A DNA stretch of 64,000 nt, taken from Choricystis sp. odSpoLacu1. Taxonomy: Eukaryota; Chlorophyta; Trebouxiophyceae. Below, piece by piece: positions 40,618 to 50,704 of the stretch. The translations under genes were made by a program, and so were the position numbers. The stretch spans positions 62,001 through 126,000 of the forward strand of contig OY253658.1 in assembly GCA_958009055.1 (NCBI GenBank), written 5' to 3'. The notes under the pieces were generated by a model, which made no database searches, had not been told where the DNA came from, and was given only the letters and a program-made list of their open reading frames with translations. How positions within the stretch are numbered: position 1 is the stretch's first letter; every line of letters begins with the position of its first letter.

Positions 40618-40656
40618 GCTGTTTTGTCTGTTTTGTCTGTTTTGTCTGTTTTGTGC
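40618..40656. repeat. Short TGTTTTGTC direct repeats upstream of the transporter
   Basis: Four near-perfect copies of a 10-bp unit (CTGTTTTGTC) in the 300-bp gap between HCCS and the transporter ATG. The same array with the same copy number is in the second and third 3281-bp units (43899-43937, 47180-47218). Confidence 0.8.
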
Positions 40657-40870
40657 AGGTGCGGGGGGGTTGGGAAGGTGCTGATCGAAAACCAACACCC
40701 CATGTCTCACATCTCGCACAGCATTTCGCACAAGGGGGGCACTCTCCTCCCCTCCCCTCTCCCTCGCTCTTGCCTCGGCAGGCGCGCCATAGGCCTCCTC
40801 ATCTGTGCCTGTCGCAGGGGGCCGCCTTTGTCAGTTCTTGCCAACCACCAACCACCAAACAAACACAATC

Positions 40871-42600
40871 ATGCCGCCCTCGGACGAAGCGGCCAAAATG
40901 CCCCTCGCCCCCGCCCTGTCGTCCGGCCTGGAACCCCGTCGCACCAACAGCCGAGGCCAGCCCCCGGCTGCCGAGGGCGGCGTTGTCAAGCCGCTGGACG
41001 TGGAGACGACGCTGGGCGCGGCGCTCGACGCGCGCGGGCGCAGCGCGCTCGACAGGCGCATCGACACAGCGCTGCTGCCGTGCCTGTGCATGATCAGCAT
41101 TGCCAATTTTTTGGGTGAGAGTTTTGGGGGGAAAGAAAAAGAGAGAGAGGCACACCCACAAAAGCTCACCCTTTTCCTCCCCTCCCCTCAGACCGCACCA
41201 ACCTCGCCTTTGCCGCCGCCGGCATGCGCCGCGACGTCGGCATCACCCTGGCCCAGTACGGGGTTGGTTCCTCCCTTCTCTTTGTCACTTACTGTGGCGC
41301 CCAGGTCCCTGTGTCCCTGATTGGCGCGCGCTTCGGCCTCACCCGCACCCTGGCCGCCGCGTGCGTGGTCTGGGGCATCACCGCCGCCTCCATGGCCGCC
41401 ATCAACTCAGTTGGAGGCTTGTACACCGCCCGGCTGGCGCTGGGCCTGGCGGAGGCGCCCACGTATCCGTTGATTATAACTTACCTTCGCACGTTCCACC
41501 ACGCGGACGTCGCGGTCGGCGCCTCCTACTCCTACGTCCACGCCGCCGCGCTGGTGGCGTCCGTCATTGGGGGGCCGATCGCGGCGGGGGTGTTGGCGAT
41601 GGAAGGTGAGAGAGAGGGGAAGAGGGGGTCAGTTTTTGTGTTGATGTTGCGCAGACCGCCCCCACCCACACACACCCGCCCATCCTCCCTCCTTCCAGGT
41701 CTTGGCGGCCTCGCCGGCTGGCGCTGGCTCTTCCTGATCGAGGGCGTGCTGCCCATCATCGTGGGCGTGTGGGTGCTGTTCCTGCCGTCGTCCCCCGCGA
41801 CTGCCAAATTCCTAACCCCCGACGAGCGCGCGCGCGTCGCGGCCGACGTCGCCACCGCCCGCCCCACCACCGCGGCGGACACCACGTCGGGGCGCGCCCT
41901 GATGGGCGCCCTGGTGGCGGCTCTGACCAATTGGCGCCTTGTCGCAGCGGGGTCGATCGAAATGGTCAACTCGTGCGGGCGGTGGGCGGCCCACTTCTTC
42001 ACACCGCTGATCATTGACGAGATTCTGACAGGTGAAAAACCCCCCGTCGGCAAGCCCGCCCCCGGCCACGGCGGCGGCGGCGCCCCCAAGCCCCGAAAAA
42101 CAGTCATCCTGGCAGCCCTCCTCTCCGCCGTCCCCTTTGGCCTCGCGGCCGCCTCCTCCGTCCTCAACGGGTGGGGCGCCAAGCGCGCCCGGTCCACCCG
42201 AGGCTGGGGGCGGCGCTGGTTCATTGTGTGGCCGTCCTGGGTGTGTGCGGCAGGGCTGTACGCTGTGGGGCCGCTGCTGTCTGCCCCCCCGTCCTCTGGC
42301 ACGCGCGCGGGCGCGTTCCTCGCCATCATCGCCGCTCTGCAGGGGTTCGCCCTGTGGGGCCCCGTCATGTCGCTGCCGTCCACGCTGACGACCGGGTCCA
42401 CGGCGGCGGCTGCCGTCTCCAATGCTCTGTTTGTCGCCCTCGGCACGCTGGGTGGATTGATTGGTCCCGCGGTGCTCGGTGAAATCACGCAACGCACCGC
42501 CTCCTACACGCTGGGCGGCGCAGTGCTGGGCAGCCTGTCTGCGGCCATGGGGCTGGTGTGGGCGGTGGCGTTCGGGTTCATTGTGCCGGGGGGGCTGTGA
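40871..42600 (+). CDS. MFS transporter, anion:cation symporter (ACS) family, copy 1
   Basis: Exons 40871-41114, 41192-41605 and 41699-42600; 519 residues. Splicing restores the ACS hallmark at the first membrane span (NFL|DRTNLAFAAAGMRRDVG) and LAMEG|LGGLAGWRWLFLIEGVLP before span 6. Other spans: YGVGSSLLFVTYCGAQVPVS, LAAACVVWGITAASMAAINS, LYTARLALGLAEAPTYPLII, VILAALLSAVPFGLAAASSV, TLGGLIGPAVLGEITQRTAS. The central loop carries a Gly/Pro/Lys insertion before span 7 (EKPPVGKPAPGHGGGGAPKP). ACS members import organic anions such as nicotinate, allantoate, pantothenate or phosphate with protons or sodium; the substrate cannot be told. The complete gene and 300 bp of 5' sequence lie inside the tandem unit. 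Confidence 0.9.
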
Positions 42601-42712
42601 AAGGAGAGGGTCTTGAAAGAAACAAACCCCCACTCGAAATTTTTTTTCCCTTCCTCACTAACACTCTTCTCTCTCTCTCTCCCCACCACACACAAACCGA
42701 ACCCACACCAAA

Positions 42713-43420
42713 ATGCTCGCCCTCCTCACCTGCCGCCGCGCCCTGCACGCCAGCCACCCCCTGGCAGCCGCCGCCGTGGGCACCTCGCGTGGCGGGCGCG
42801 CCGATGCCGGCCCGTCCGGCCAGCTGCCCCACGCGCGCGGCCTCGACGACGACCACCGCCTGCACCCGGTGCCGCCGGAGGCGCACAACCCGGCCCACGA
42901 CAGCGTGCTCGGGACCATTCTGGCGGCGGCGACGGACGGGGGCGTGCCCCCGCACGCGGCGGGGGGGGAGCCTGGCGGCGCGCGCGGCGGGGGGGCGAGC
43001 AAGCACGGCGAGAGCGACGACGACGACGCGTCCATGCTGCACAAGGCCAAGGGAAAGCTGAAGAAAGCTGTTGGTGAGTTTGGAGTTGGCAGACGCTGCG
43101 CGGCACGCGGACAGCAGCGGGGGAGAGGAGGCAATAAATGCGGTGACACCGCATCTTGACAAAAAAACTGAACCCACTAACAGTCCGCCTTACCACCCCC
43201 TTCCACCCCACCAAAAAACACCTCCCTCCCCCCCACACACACAAACCTCACAGGATCCGTCACCGAGAAAGTAGCGCACGCGTTCACGTCCCACGGCGCG
43301 GTGGGGCGCGAGTTTGAATCCGAGGGTGCGGTTGGCGAGACAATCGACAAGGCTGCCGGCGGCCCCCTCTCCTCGGAGGGCACTATGTCGAGGGCGTCGT
43401 CGCCGCCCACAACGGCATGA
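42713..43420 (+). CDS. Small GAVG-repeat protein, copy 1 with chimeric C-terminus
   Basis: Exons 42713-43073 and 43254-43420 (donor GTGAGT, acceptor CCTCACAG); 175 residues. The N-terminus MLALLTCRRALHASHPLAAA looks like a mitochondrial presequence. A Gly/Asp-rich middle and a basic helix (MLHKAKGKLKKAVG) lead into repeats around SHGAVG / SEGAVG / SEGT. The unit boundary then joins it out of frame to HCCS sequence, giving the foreign tail MSRASSPPTTA and a stop at 43418. It lacks the last 40 or so native residues (compare copy 3). Confidence 0.7.
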
Positions 43421-43848
43421 ATGAAGCCACCTGGGCGCGCGTGCTGGCGTGGGAAGCCCTGCACGCGGGCGAGTGTGAGGGCGGGCCGACGTTGACGCGG
43501 TTCGTGGGGCGCCCGCACGACCTGTCCCCCGCCGCCCGCGTGGCCGCCTGGTTTGGGTCCGCCCTCCCCTTTGACCGGCACGACTGGTACGTCAACCGGT
43601 GTGGGGAGGAGGTGCGGTATGTCATCGATTTTTATTATGATGAACAAGCGGCAGGAACGCCTTCGGCGTTCGAACTGCGTGTCCGCCCCGCCCTGGACAC
43701 GCCGTCCGCCGCCCTGGATCGAGTCAAGATGAGCGTGTACAAGCGGTTCTATGAGTGGGGGTTGCCGTGCCCGGTGACCGGGGACGCGGGGAGGGTGGGG
43801 GCGGCCGTGGCGCGCAGCGAGAGGAGAGAGGTGGGTATTGAGCAGTGA
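43387..43848 (+). pseudogene. HCCS: 5'-truncated HCCS fragment in copy 2
   Basis: Sequence identical to HCCS from codon 135 to the stop (43846-43848). The promoter, the transit region and the CP motif are missing; the first in-frame ATG is equivalent to Met146, after the heme-ligating His143. It directly follows the chimeric joint and is read in a different frame from the fused upstream gene. Confidence 0.9.
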
Positions 43849-44151
43849 GAGACAACTGGCTCTCTGGGGGGCCTGTGTGCGTGCGTGTAATGCAACTGGC
43901 TGTTTTGTCTGTTTTGTCTGTTTTGTCTGTTTTGTGCAGGTGCGGGGGGGTTGGGAAGGTGCTGATCGAAAACCAACACCCCATGTCTCACATCTCGCAC
44001 AGCATTTCGCACAAGGGGGGCACTCTCCTCCCCTCCCCTCTCCCTCGCTCTTGCCTCGGCAGGCGCGCCATAGGCCTCCTCATCTGTGCCTGTCGCAGGG
44101 GGCCGCCTTTGTCAGTTCTTGCCAACCACCAACCACCAAACAAACACAATC

Positions 44152-45881
44152 ATGCCGCCCTCGGACGAAGCGGCCAAAATGCCCCTCGCCCCCGCCCTGT
44201 CGTCCGGCCTGGAACCCCGTCGCACCAACAGCCGAGGCCAGCCCCCGGCTGCCGAGGGCGGCGTTGTCAAGCCGCTGGACGTGGAGACGACGCTGGGCGC
44301 GGCGCTCGACGCGCGCGGGCGCAGCGCGCTCGACAGGCGCATCGACACAGCGCTGCTGCCGTGCCTGTGCATGATCAGCATTGCCAATTTTTTGGGTGAG
44401 AGTTTTGGGGGGAAAGAAAAAGAGAGAGAGGCACACCCACAAAAGCTCACCCTTTTCCTCCCCTCCCCTCAGACCGCACCAACCTCGCCTTTGCCGCCGC
44501 CGGCATGCGCCGCGACGTCGGCATCACCCTGGCCCAGTACGGGGTTGGTTCCTCCCTTCTCTTTGTCACTTACTGTGGCGCCCAGGTCCCTGTGTCCCTG
44601 ATTGGCGCGCGCTTCGGCCTCACCCGCACCCTGGCCGCCGCGTGCGTGGTCTGGGGCATCACCGCCGCCTCCATGGCCGCCATCAACTCAGTTGGAGGCT
44701 TGTACACCGCCCGGCTGGCGCTGGGCCTGGCGGAGGCGCCCACGTATCCGTTGATTATAACTTACCTTCGCACGTTCCACCACGCGGACGTCGCGGTCGG
44801 CGCCTCCTACTCCTACGTCCACGCCGCCGCGCTGGTGGCGTCCGTCATTGGGGGGCCGATCGCGGCGGGGGTGTTGGCGATGGAAGGTGAGAGAGAGGGG
44901 AAGAGGGGGTCAGTTTTTGTGTTGATGTTGCGCAGACCGCCCCCACCCACACACACCCGCCCATCCTCCCTCCTTCCAGGTCTTGGCGGCCTCGCCGGCT
45001 GGCGCTGGCTCTTCCTGATCGAGGGCGTGCTGCCCATCATCGTGGGCGTGTGGGTGCTGTTCCTGCCGTCGTCCCCCGCGACTGCCAAATTCCTAACCCC
45101 CGACGAGCGCGCGCGCGTCGCGGCCGACGTCGCCACCGCCCGCCCCACCACCGCGGCGGACACCACGTCGGGGCGCGCCCTGATGGGCGCCCTGGTGGCG
45201 GCTCTGACCAATTGGCGCCTTGTCGCAGCGGGGTCGATCGAAATGGTCAACTCGTGCGGGCGGTGGGCGGCCCACTTCTTCACACCGCTGATCATTGACG
45301 AGATTCTGACAGGTGAAAAACCCCCCGTCGGCAAGCCCGCCCCCGGCCACGGCGGCGGCGGCGCCCCCAAGCCCCGAAAAACAGTCATCCTGGCAGCCCT
45401 CCTCTCCGCCGTCCCCTTTGGCCTCGCGGCCGCCTCCTCCGTCCTCAACGGGTGGGGCGCCAAGCGCGCCCGGTCCACCCGAGGCTGGGGGCGGCGCTGG
45501 TTCATTGTGTGGCCGTCCTGGGTGTGTGCGGCAGGGCTGTACGCTGTGGGGCCGCTGCTGTCTGCCCCCCCGTCCTCTGGCACGCGCGCGGGCGCGTTCC
45601 TCGCCATCATCGCCGCTCTGCAGGGGTTCGCCCTGTGGGGCCCCGTCATGTCGCTGCCGTCCACGCTGACGACCGGGTCCACGGCGGCGGCTGCCGTCTC
45701 CAATGCTCTGTTTGTCGCCCTCGGCACGCTGGGTGGATTGATTGGTCCCGCGGTGCTCGGTGAAATCACGCAACGCACCGCCTCCTACACGCTGGGCGGC
45801 GCAGTGCTGGGCAGCCTGTCTGCGGCCATGGGGCTGGTGTGGGCGGTGGCGTTCGGGTTCATTGTGCCGGGGGGGCTGTGA
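44152..45881 (+). CDS. MFS transporter, ACS family, copy 2
   Basis: Exons 44152-44395, 44473-44886 and 44980-45881, each exactly 3281 bp beyond copy 1 and encoding the same 519 residues. Its 5' neighbour is the truncated HCCS fragment, so it keeps the same 300 bp of immediate upstream sequence including the TGTTTTGTC repeats. Confidence 0.9.
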
Positions 45882-45993
45882 AAGGAGAGGGTCTTGAAAG
45901 AAACAAACCCCCACTCGAAATTTTTTTTCCCTTCCTCACTAACACTCTTCTCTCTCTCTCTCCCCACCACACACAAACCGAACCCACACCAAA

Positions 45994-46701
45994 ATGCTCG
46001 CCCTCCTCACCTGCCGCCGCGCCCTGCACGCCAGCCACCCCCTGGCAGCCGCCGCCGTGGGCACCTCGCGTGGCGGGCGCGCCGATGCCGGCCCGTCCGG
46101 CCAGCTGCCCCACGCGCGCGGCCTCGACGACGACCACCGCCTGCACCCGGTGCCGCCGGAGGCGCACAACCCGGCCCACGACAGCGTGCTCGGGACCATT
46201 CTGGCGGCGGCGACGGACGGGGGCGTGCCCCCGCACGCGGCGGGGGGGGAGCCTGGCGGCGCGCGCGGCGGGGGGGCGAGCAAGCACGGCGAGAGCGACG
46301 ACGACGACGCGTCCATGCTGCACAAGGCCAAGGGAAAGCTGAAGAAAGCTGTTGGTGAGTTTGGAGTTGGCAGACGCTGCGCGGCACGCGGACAGCAGCG
46401 GGGGAGAGGAGGCAATAAATGCGGTGACACCGCATCTTGACAAAAAAACTGAACCCACTAACAGTCCGCCTTACCACCCCCTTCCACCCCACCAAAAAAC
46501 ACCTCCCTCCCCCCCACACACACAAACCTCACAGGATCCGTCACCGAGAAAGTAGCGCACGCGTTCACGTCCCACGGCGCGGTGGGGCGCGAGTTTGAAT
46601 CCGAGGGTGCGGTTGGCGAGACAATCGACAAGGCTGCCGGCGGCCCCCTCTCCTCGGAGGGCACTATGTCGAGGGCGTCGTCGCCGCCCACAACGGCATG
46701 A
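45994..46701 (+). CDS. Small GAVG-repeat protein, copy 2 with chimeric C-terminus
   Basis: Exons 45994-46354 and 46535-46701. Same as copy 1: 175 residues ending in the foreign tail MSRASSPPTTA made by the joint at 46667/46668. Confidence 0.7.
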
Positions 46702-47129
46702 ATGAAGCCACCTGGGCGCGCGTGCTGGCGTGGGAAGCCCTGCACGCGGGCGAGTGTGAGGGCGGGCCGACGTTGACGCGGTTCGTGGGGCGCCCGCACG
46801 ACCTGTCCCCCGCCGCCCGCGTGGCCGCCTGGTTTGGGTCCGCCCTCCCCTTTGACCGGCACGACTGGTACGTCAACCGGTGTGGGGAGGAGGTGCGGTA
46901 TGTCATCGATTTTTATTATGATGAACAAGCGGCAGGAACGCCTTCGGCGTTCGAACTGCGTGTCCGCCCCGCCCTGGACACGCCGTCCGCCGCCCTGGAT
47001 CGAGTCAAGATGAGCGTGTACAAGCGGTTCTATGAGTGGGGGTTGCCGTGCCCGGTGACCGGGGACGCGGGGAGGGTGGGGGCGGCCGTGGCGCGCAGCG
47101 AGAGGAGAGAGGTGGGTATTGAGCAGTGA
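46668..47129 (+). pseudogene. HCCS: 5'-truncated HCCS fragment in copy 3
   Basis: Same fragment as at 43387-43848: codons 135 to stop, without start, promoter or His143 in any frame starting with ATG. Confidence 0.9.
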
Positions 47130-47432
47130 GAGACAACTGGCTCTCTGGGGGGCCTGTGTGCGTGCGTGTAATGCAACTGGCTGTTTTGTCTGTTTTGTCT
47201 GTTTTGTCTGTTTTGTGCAGGTGCGGGGGGGTTGGGAAGGTGCTGATCGAAAACCAACACCCCATGTCTCACATCTCGCACAGCATTTCGCACAAGGGGG
47301 GCACTCTCCTCCCCTCCCCTCTCCCTCGCTCTTGCCTCGGCAGGCGCGCCATAGGCCTCCTCATCTGTGCCTGTCGCAGGGGGCCGCCTTTGTCAGTTCT
47401 TGCCAACCACCAACCACCAAACAAACACAATC

Positions 47433-49162
47433 ATGCCGCCCTCGGACGAAGCGGCCAAAATGCCCCTCGCCCCCGCCCTGTCGTCCGGCCTGGAACCCCG
47501 TCGCACCAACAGCCGAGGCCAGCCCCCGGCTGCCGAGGGCGGCGTTGTCAAGCCGCTGGACGTGGAGACGACGCTGGGCGCGGCGCTCGACGCGCGCGGG
47601 CGCAGCGCGCTCGACAGGCGCATCGACACAGCGCTGCTGCCGTGCCTGTGCATGATCAGCATTGCCAATTTTTTGGGTGAGAGTTTTGGGGGGAAAGAAA
47701 AAGAGAGAGAGGCACACCCACAAAAGCTCACCCTTTTCCTCCCCTCCCCTCAGACCGCACCAACCTCGCCTTTGCCGCCGCCGGCATGCGCCGCGACGTC
47801 GGCATCACCCTGGCCCAGTACGGGGTTGGTTCCTCCCTTCTCTTTGTCACTTACTGTGGCGCCCAGGTCCCTGTGTCCCTGATTGGCGCGCGCTTCGGCC
47901 TCACCCGCACCCTGGCCGCCGCGTGCGTGGTCTGGGGCATCACCGCCGCCTCCATGGCCGCCATCAACTCAGTTGGAGGCTTGTACACCGCCCGGCTGGC
48001 GCTGGGCCTGGCGGAGGCGCCCACGTATCCGTTGATTATAACTTACCTTCGCACGTTCCACCACGCGGACGTCGCGGTCGGCGCCTCCTACTCCTACGTC
48101 CACGCCGCCGCGCTGGTGGCGTCCGTCATTGGGGGGCCGATCGCGGCGGGGGTGTTGGCGATGGAAGGTGAGAGAGAGGGGAAGAGGGGGTCAGTTTTTG
48201 TGTTGATGTTGCGCAGACCGCCCCCACCCACACACACCCGCCCATCCTCCCTCCTTCCAGGTCTTGGCGGCCTCGCCGGCTGGCGCTGGCTCTTCCTGAT
48301 CGAGGGCGTGCTGCCCATCATCGTGGGCGTGTGGGTGCTGTTCCTGCCGTCGTCCCCCGCGACTGCCAAATTCCTAACCCCCGACGAGCGCGCGCGCGTC
48401 GCGGCCGACGTCGCCACCGCCCGCCCCACCACCGCGGCGGACACCACGTCGGGGCGCGCCCTGATGGGCGCCCTGGTGGCGGCTCTGACCAATTGGCGCC
48501 TTGTCGCAGCGGGGTCGATCGAAATGGTCAACTCGTGCGGGCGGTGGGCGGCCCACTTCTTCACACCGCTGATCATTGACGAGATTCTGACAGGTGAAAA
48601 ACCCCCCGTCGGCAAGCCCGCCCCCGGCCACGGCGGCGGCGGCGCCCCCAAGCCCCGAAAAACAGTCATCCTGGCAGCCCTCCTCTCCGCCGTCCCCTTT
48701 GGCCTCGCGGCCGCCTCCTCCGTCCTCAACGGGTGGGGCGCCAAGCGCGCCCGGTCCACCCGAGGCTGGGGGCGGCGCTGGTTCATTGTGTGGCCGTCCT
48801 GGGTGTGTGCGGCAGGGCTGTACGCTGTGGGGCCGCTGCTGTCTGCCCCCCCGTCCTCTGGCACGCGCGCGGGCGCGTTCCTCGCCATCATCGCCGCTCT
48901 GCAGGGGTTCGCCCTGTGGGGCCCCGTCATGTCGCTGCCGTCCACGCTGACGACCGGGTCCACGGCGGCGGCTGCCGTCTCCAATGCTCTGTTTGTCGCC
49001 CTCGGCACGCTGGGTGGATTGATTGGTCCCGCGGTGCTCGGTGAAATCACGCAACGCACCGCCTCCTACACGCTGGGCGGCGCAGTGCTGGGCAGCCTGT
49101 CTGCGGCCATGGGGCTGGTGTGGGCGGTGGCGTTCGGGTTCATTGTGCCGGGGGGGCTGTGA
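47433..49162 (+). CDS. MFS transporter, ACS family, copy 3
   Basis: Exons 47433-47676, 47754-48167 and 48261-49162; identical 519-residue product. Three full copies of one transporter are therefore present in under 9 kb. Confidence 0.9.
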
Positions 49163-49274
49163 AAGGAGAGGGTCTTGAAAGAAACAAACCCCCACTCGAA
49201 ATTTTTTTTCCCTTCCTCACTAACACTCTTCTCTCTCTCTCTCCCCACCACACACAAACCGAACCCACACCAAA

Positions 49275-50072
49275 ATGCTCGCCCTCCTCACCTGCCGCCG
49301 CGCCCTGCACGCCAGCCACCCCCTGGCAGCCGCCGCCGTGGGCACCTCGCGTGGCGGGCGCGCCGATGCCGGCCCGTCCGGCCAGCTGCCCCACGCGCGC
49401 GGCCTCGACGACGACCACCGCCTGCACCCGGTGCCGCCGGAGGCGCACAACCCGGCCCACGACAGCGTGCTCGGGACCATTCTGGCGGCGGCGACGGACG
49501 GGGGCGTGCCCCCGCACGCGGCGGGGGGGGAGCCTGGCGGCGCGCGCGGCGGGGGGGCGAGCAAGCACGGCGAGAGCGACGACGACGACGCGTCCATGCT
49601 GCACAAGGCCAAGGGAAAGCTGAAGAAAGCTGTTGGTGAGTTTGGAGTTGGCAGACGCTGCGCGGCACGCGGACAGCAGCGGGGGAGAGGAGGCAATAAA
49701 TGCGGTGACACCGCATCTTGACAAAAAAACTGAACCCACTAACAGTCCGCCTTACCACCCCCTTCCACCCCACCAAAAAACACCTCCCTCCCCCCCACAC
49801 ACACAAACCTCACAGGATCCGTCACCGAGAAAGTAGCGCACGCGTTCACGTCCCACGGCGCGGTGGGGCGCGAGTTTGAATCCGAGGGTGCGGTTGGCGA
49901 GACAATCGACAAGGCTGCCGGCGGCCCCCTCTCCTCGGAGGGCACTATCGGCCGCGTGTTCACGTCCCACGGCGCGGTGGGCGGCACCGTGGACGCTGCT
50001 GCCAAAGAGGTGGAGGAGGAGGGGGAGTGGGTCAAGCAGCAGGGGGTTCAGGAGGAGAAGAAGAAGGGGTGA
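49275..50072 (+). CDS. Small GAVG-repeat protein, native full-length copy
   Basis: Exons 49275-49635 and 49816-50072; 205 residues. This copy shows the original C-terminus: after SEGTIG it continues RVFTSHGAVGGTVDAAAKEV and ends EEGEWVKQQGVQEEKKKG. Four short repeats with consensus (S/T)-x-G-(A/T)-(V/I)-G are spaced about 10-20 residues apart, each followed by a phenylalanine- or aspartate-containing linker. Such repeats occur in uncharacterised LEA- or glycine-zipper-like small proteins. Presequence suggests mitochondrion. Role unknown. Confidence 0.7.
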
Positions 50073-50704
50073 AGATGAGGGGAGGGGGTGACTGCCTGCT
50101 GTTTTTTTAATGCTTGTCTGTGCGTGCAAACGAGGCGTGCTCGCGTTTCGGCGTGCTGCTGCCAAAAAAGCAGGGGGTCAGGGCCACCTACCCCCGCGGC
50201 AAAGAAGGATAAGGGATGGCGCGGGCGTCGGGCTCGTTCGGCCGACGCCCAAATTCGCGGCGCTCTTTTCCCTCACTCTTCTTTTTTTTCTTCACTCACG
50301 GTTTCAAGGTGCGTGTCTCTCACCCTCTGGCGCACCTGCGTGTGCACGCCCGCACCCCACAGCGGGCAACGGGGAGCGGGAGGGGGGCGCGGCACGAGCA
50401 ACGACCCCGCCGGCAGCAAGCCGCTTGAGGGTGCTGCTGGCGCGTCGGCCGCCAATCTGCCCGCGCCTGCCCCGCTCGCACGCCCCCATTCCCCGCCCCA
50501 CGCGCCGCGCTGAGCTGCAATGCGCGTTGTGGGCGGGGTAGTGGGGGGCGTCCTTGGGCGGACGGGTCGGAGGGGAGGAGCGAACAAAACAAAAAACGCC
50601 CCGCCGCCTCACCCTCTCCCTGTTTGCCCTTCCCTCAACACACACAGCGAGCGACCAGGCCCGCCCTCCCCCCCACACACATCTCGTCCCTCACACACTC
50701 CGCA
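50073..50704. other. Intergenic region upstream of GSA
   Basis: T8 tract near 50100, mixed GC-rich sequence with a pyrimidine stretch at 50265-50295, AAAAAACGC at 50591-50599 and a CACACAC-rich leader before the GSA start. No coding region, tRNA or repeat supported. Confidence 0.4.

Larger units (their letters stand above)
40106..43386. repeat. Tandem 3281-bp unit, copy 1
   Basis: Starts within HCCS codon 135 and ends in exon 2 of the repeat-protein gene. The joint to copy 2 reads GGCACTATGTCGAGG: GGCACTAT comes from the repeat-protein gene and ATGTCGAGG from HCCS, with a 2-bp overlap (AT) that leaves the exact joint ambiguous by 2 bp. Confidence 0.95.
43387..46667. repeat. Tandem 3281-bp unit, copy 2
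   Basis: Head-to-tail with copies 1 and 3. Open frames, introns and non-coding stretches have the same lengths and sequence as in copy 1, offset by exactly 3281. Confidence 0.95.
46668..49948. repeat. Tandem 3281-bp unit, copy 3
   Basis: Last unit; at 49949 the sequence continues into the native 3' end of the repeat-protein gene (CACTATCGGCCGCG) instead of HCCS. Confidence 0.95.

Noticed and set aside
40618..40656. TGTTTTGTC repeats as a CRISPR array
   Set aside because: Units are 10 bp and contiguous with no spacers, in a eukaryotic genome.
40550..40658. Possible intron at the 3' end of HCCS (GTGGGT...TTTTGTGCAG)
   Set aside because: The unspliced frame stops after five more codons, a normal HCCS length; the alternative exon gives no HCCS-like sequence. 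A 5' UTR role for the transporter remains open.
43387..47129. HCCS fragments as independent functional genes
   Set aside because: They start mid-gene without promoter, presequence, CP motif or the heme-ligating His.
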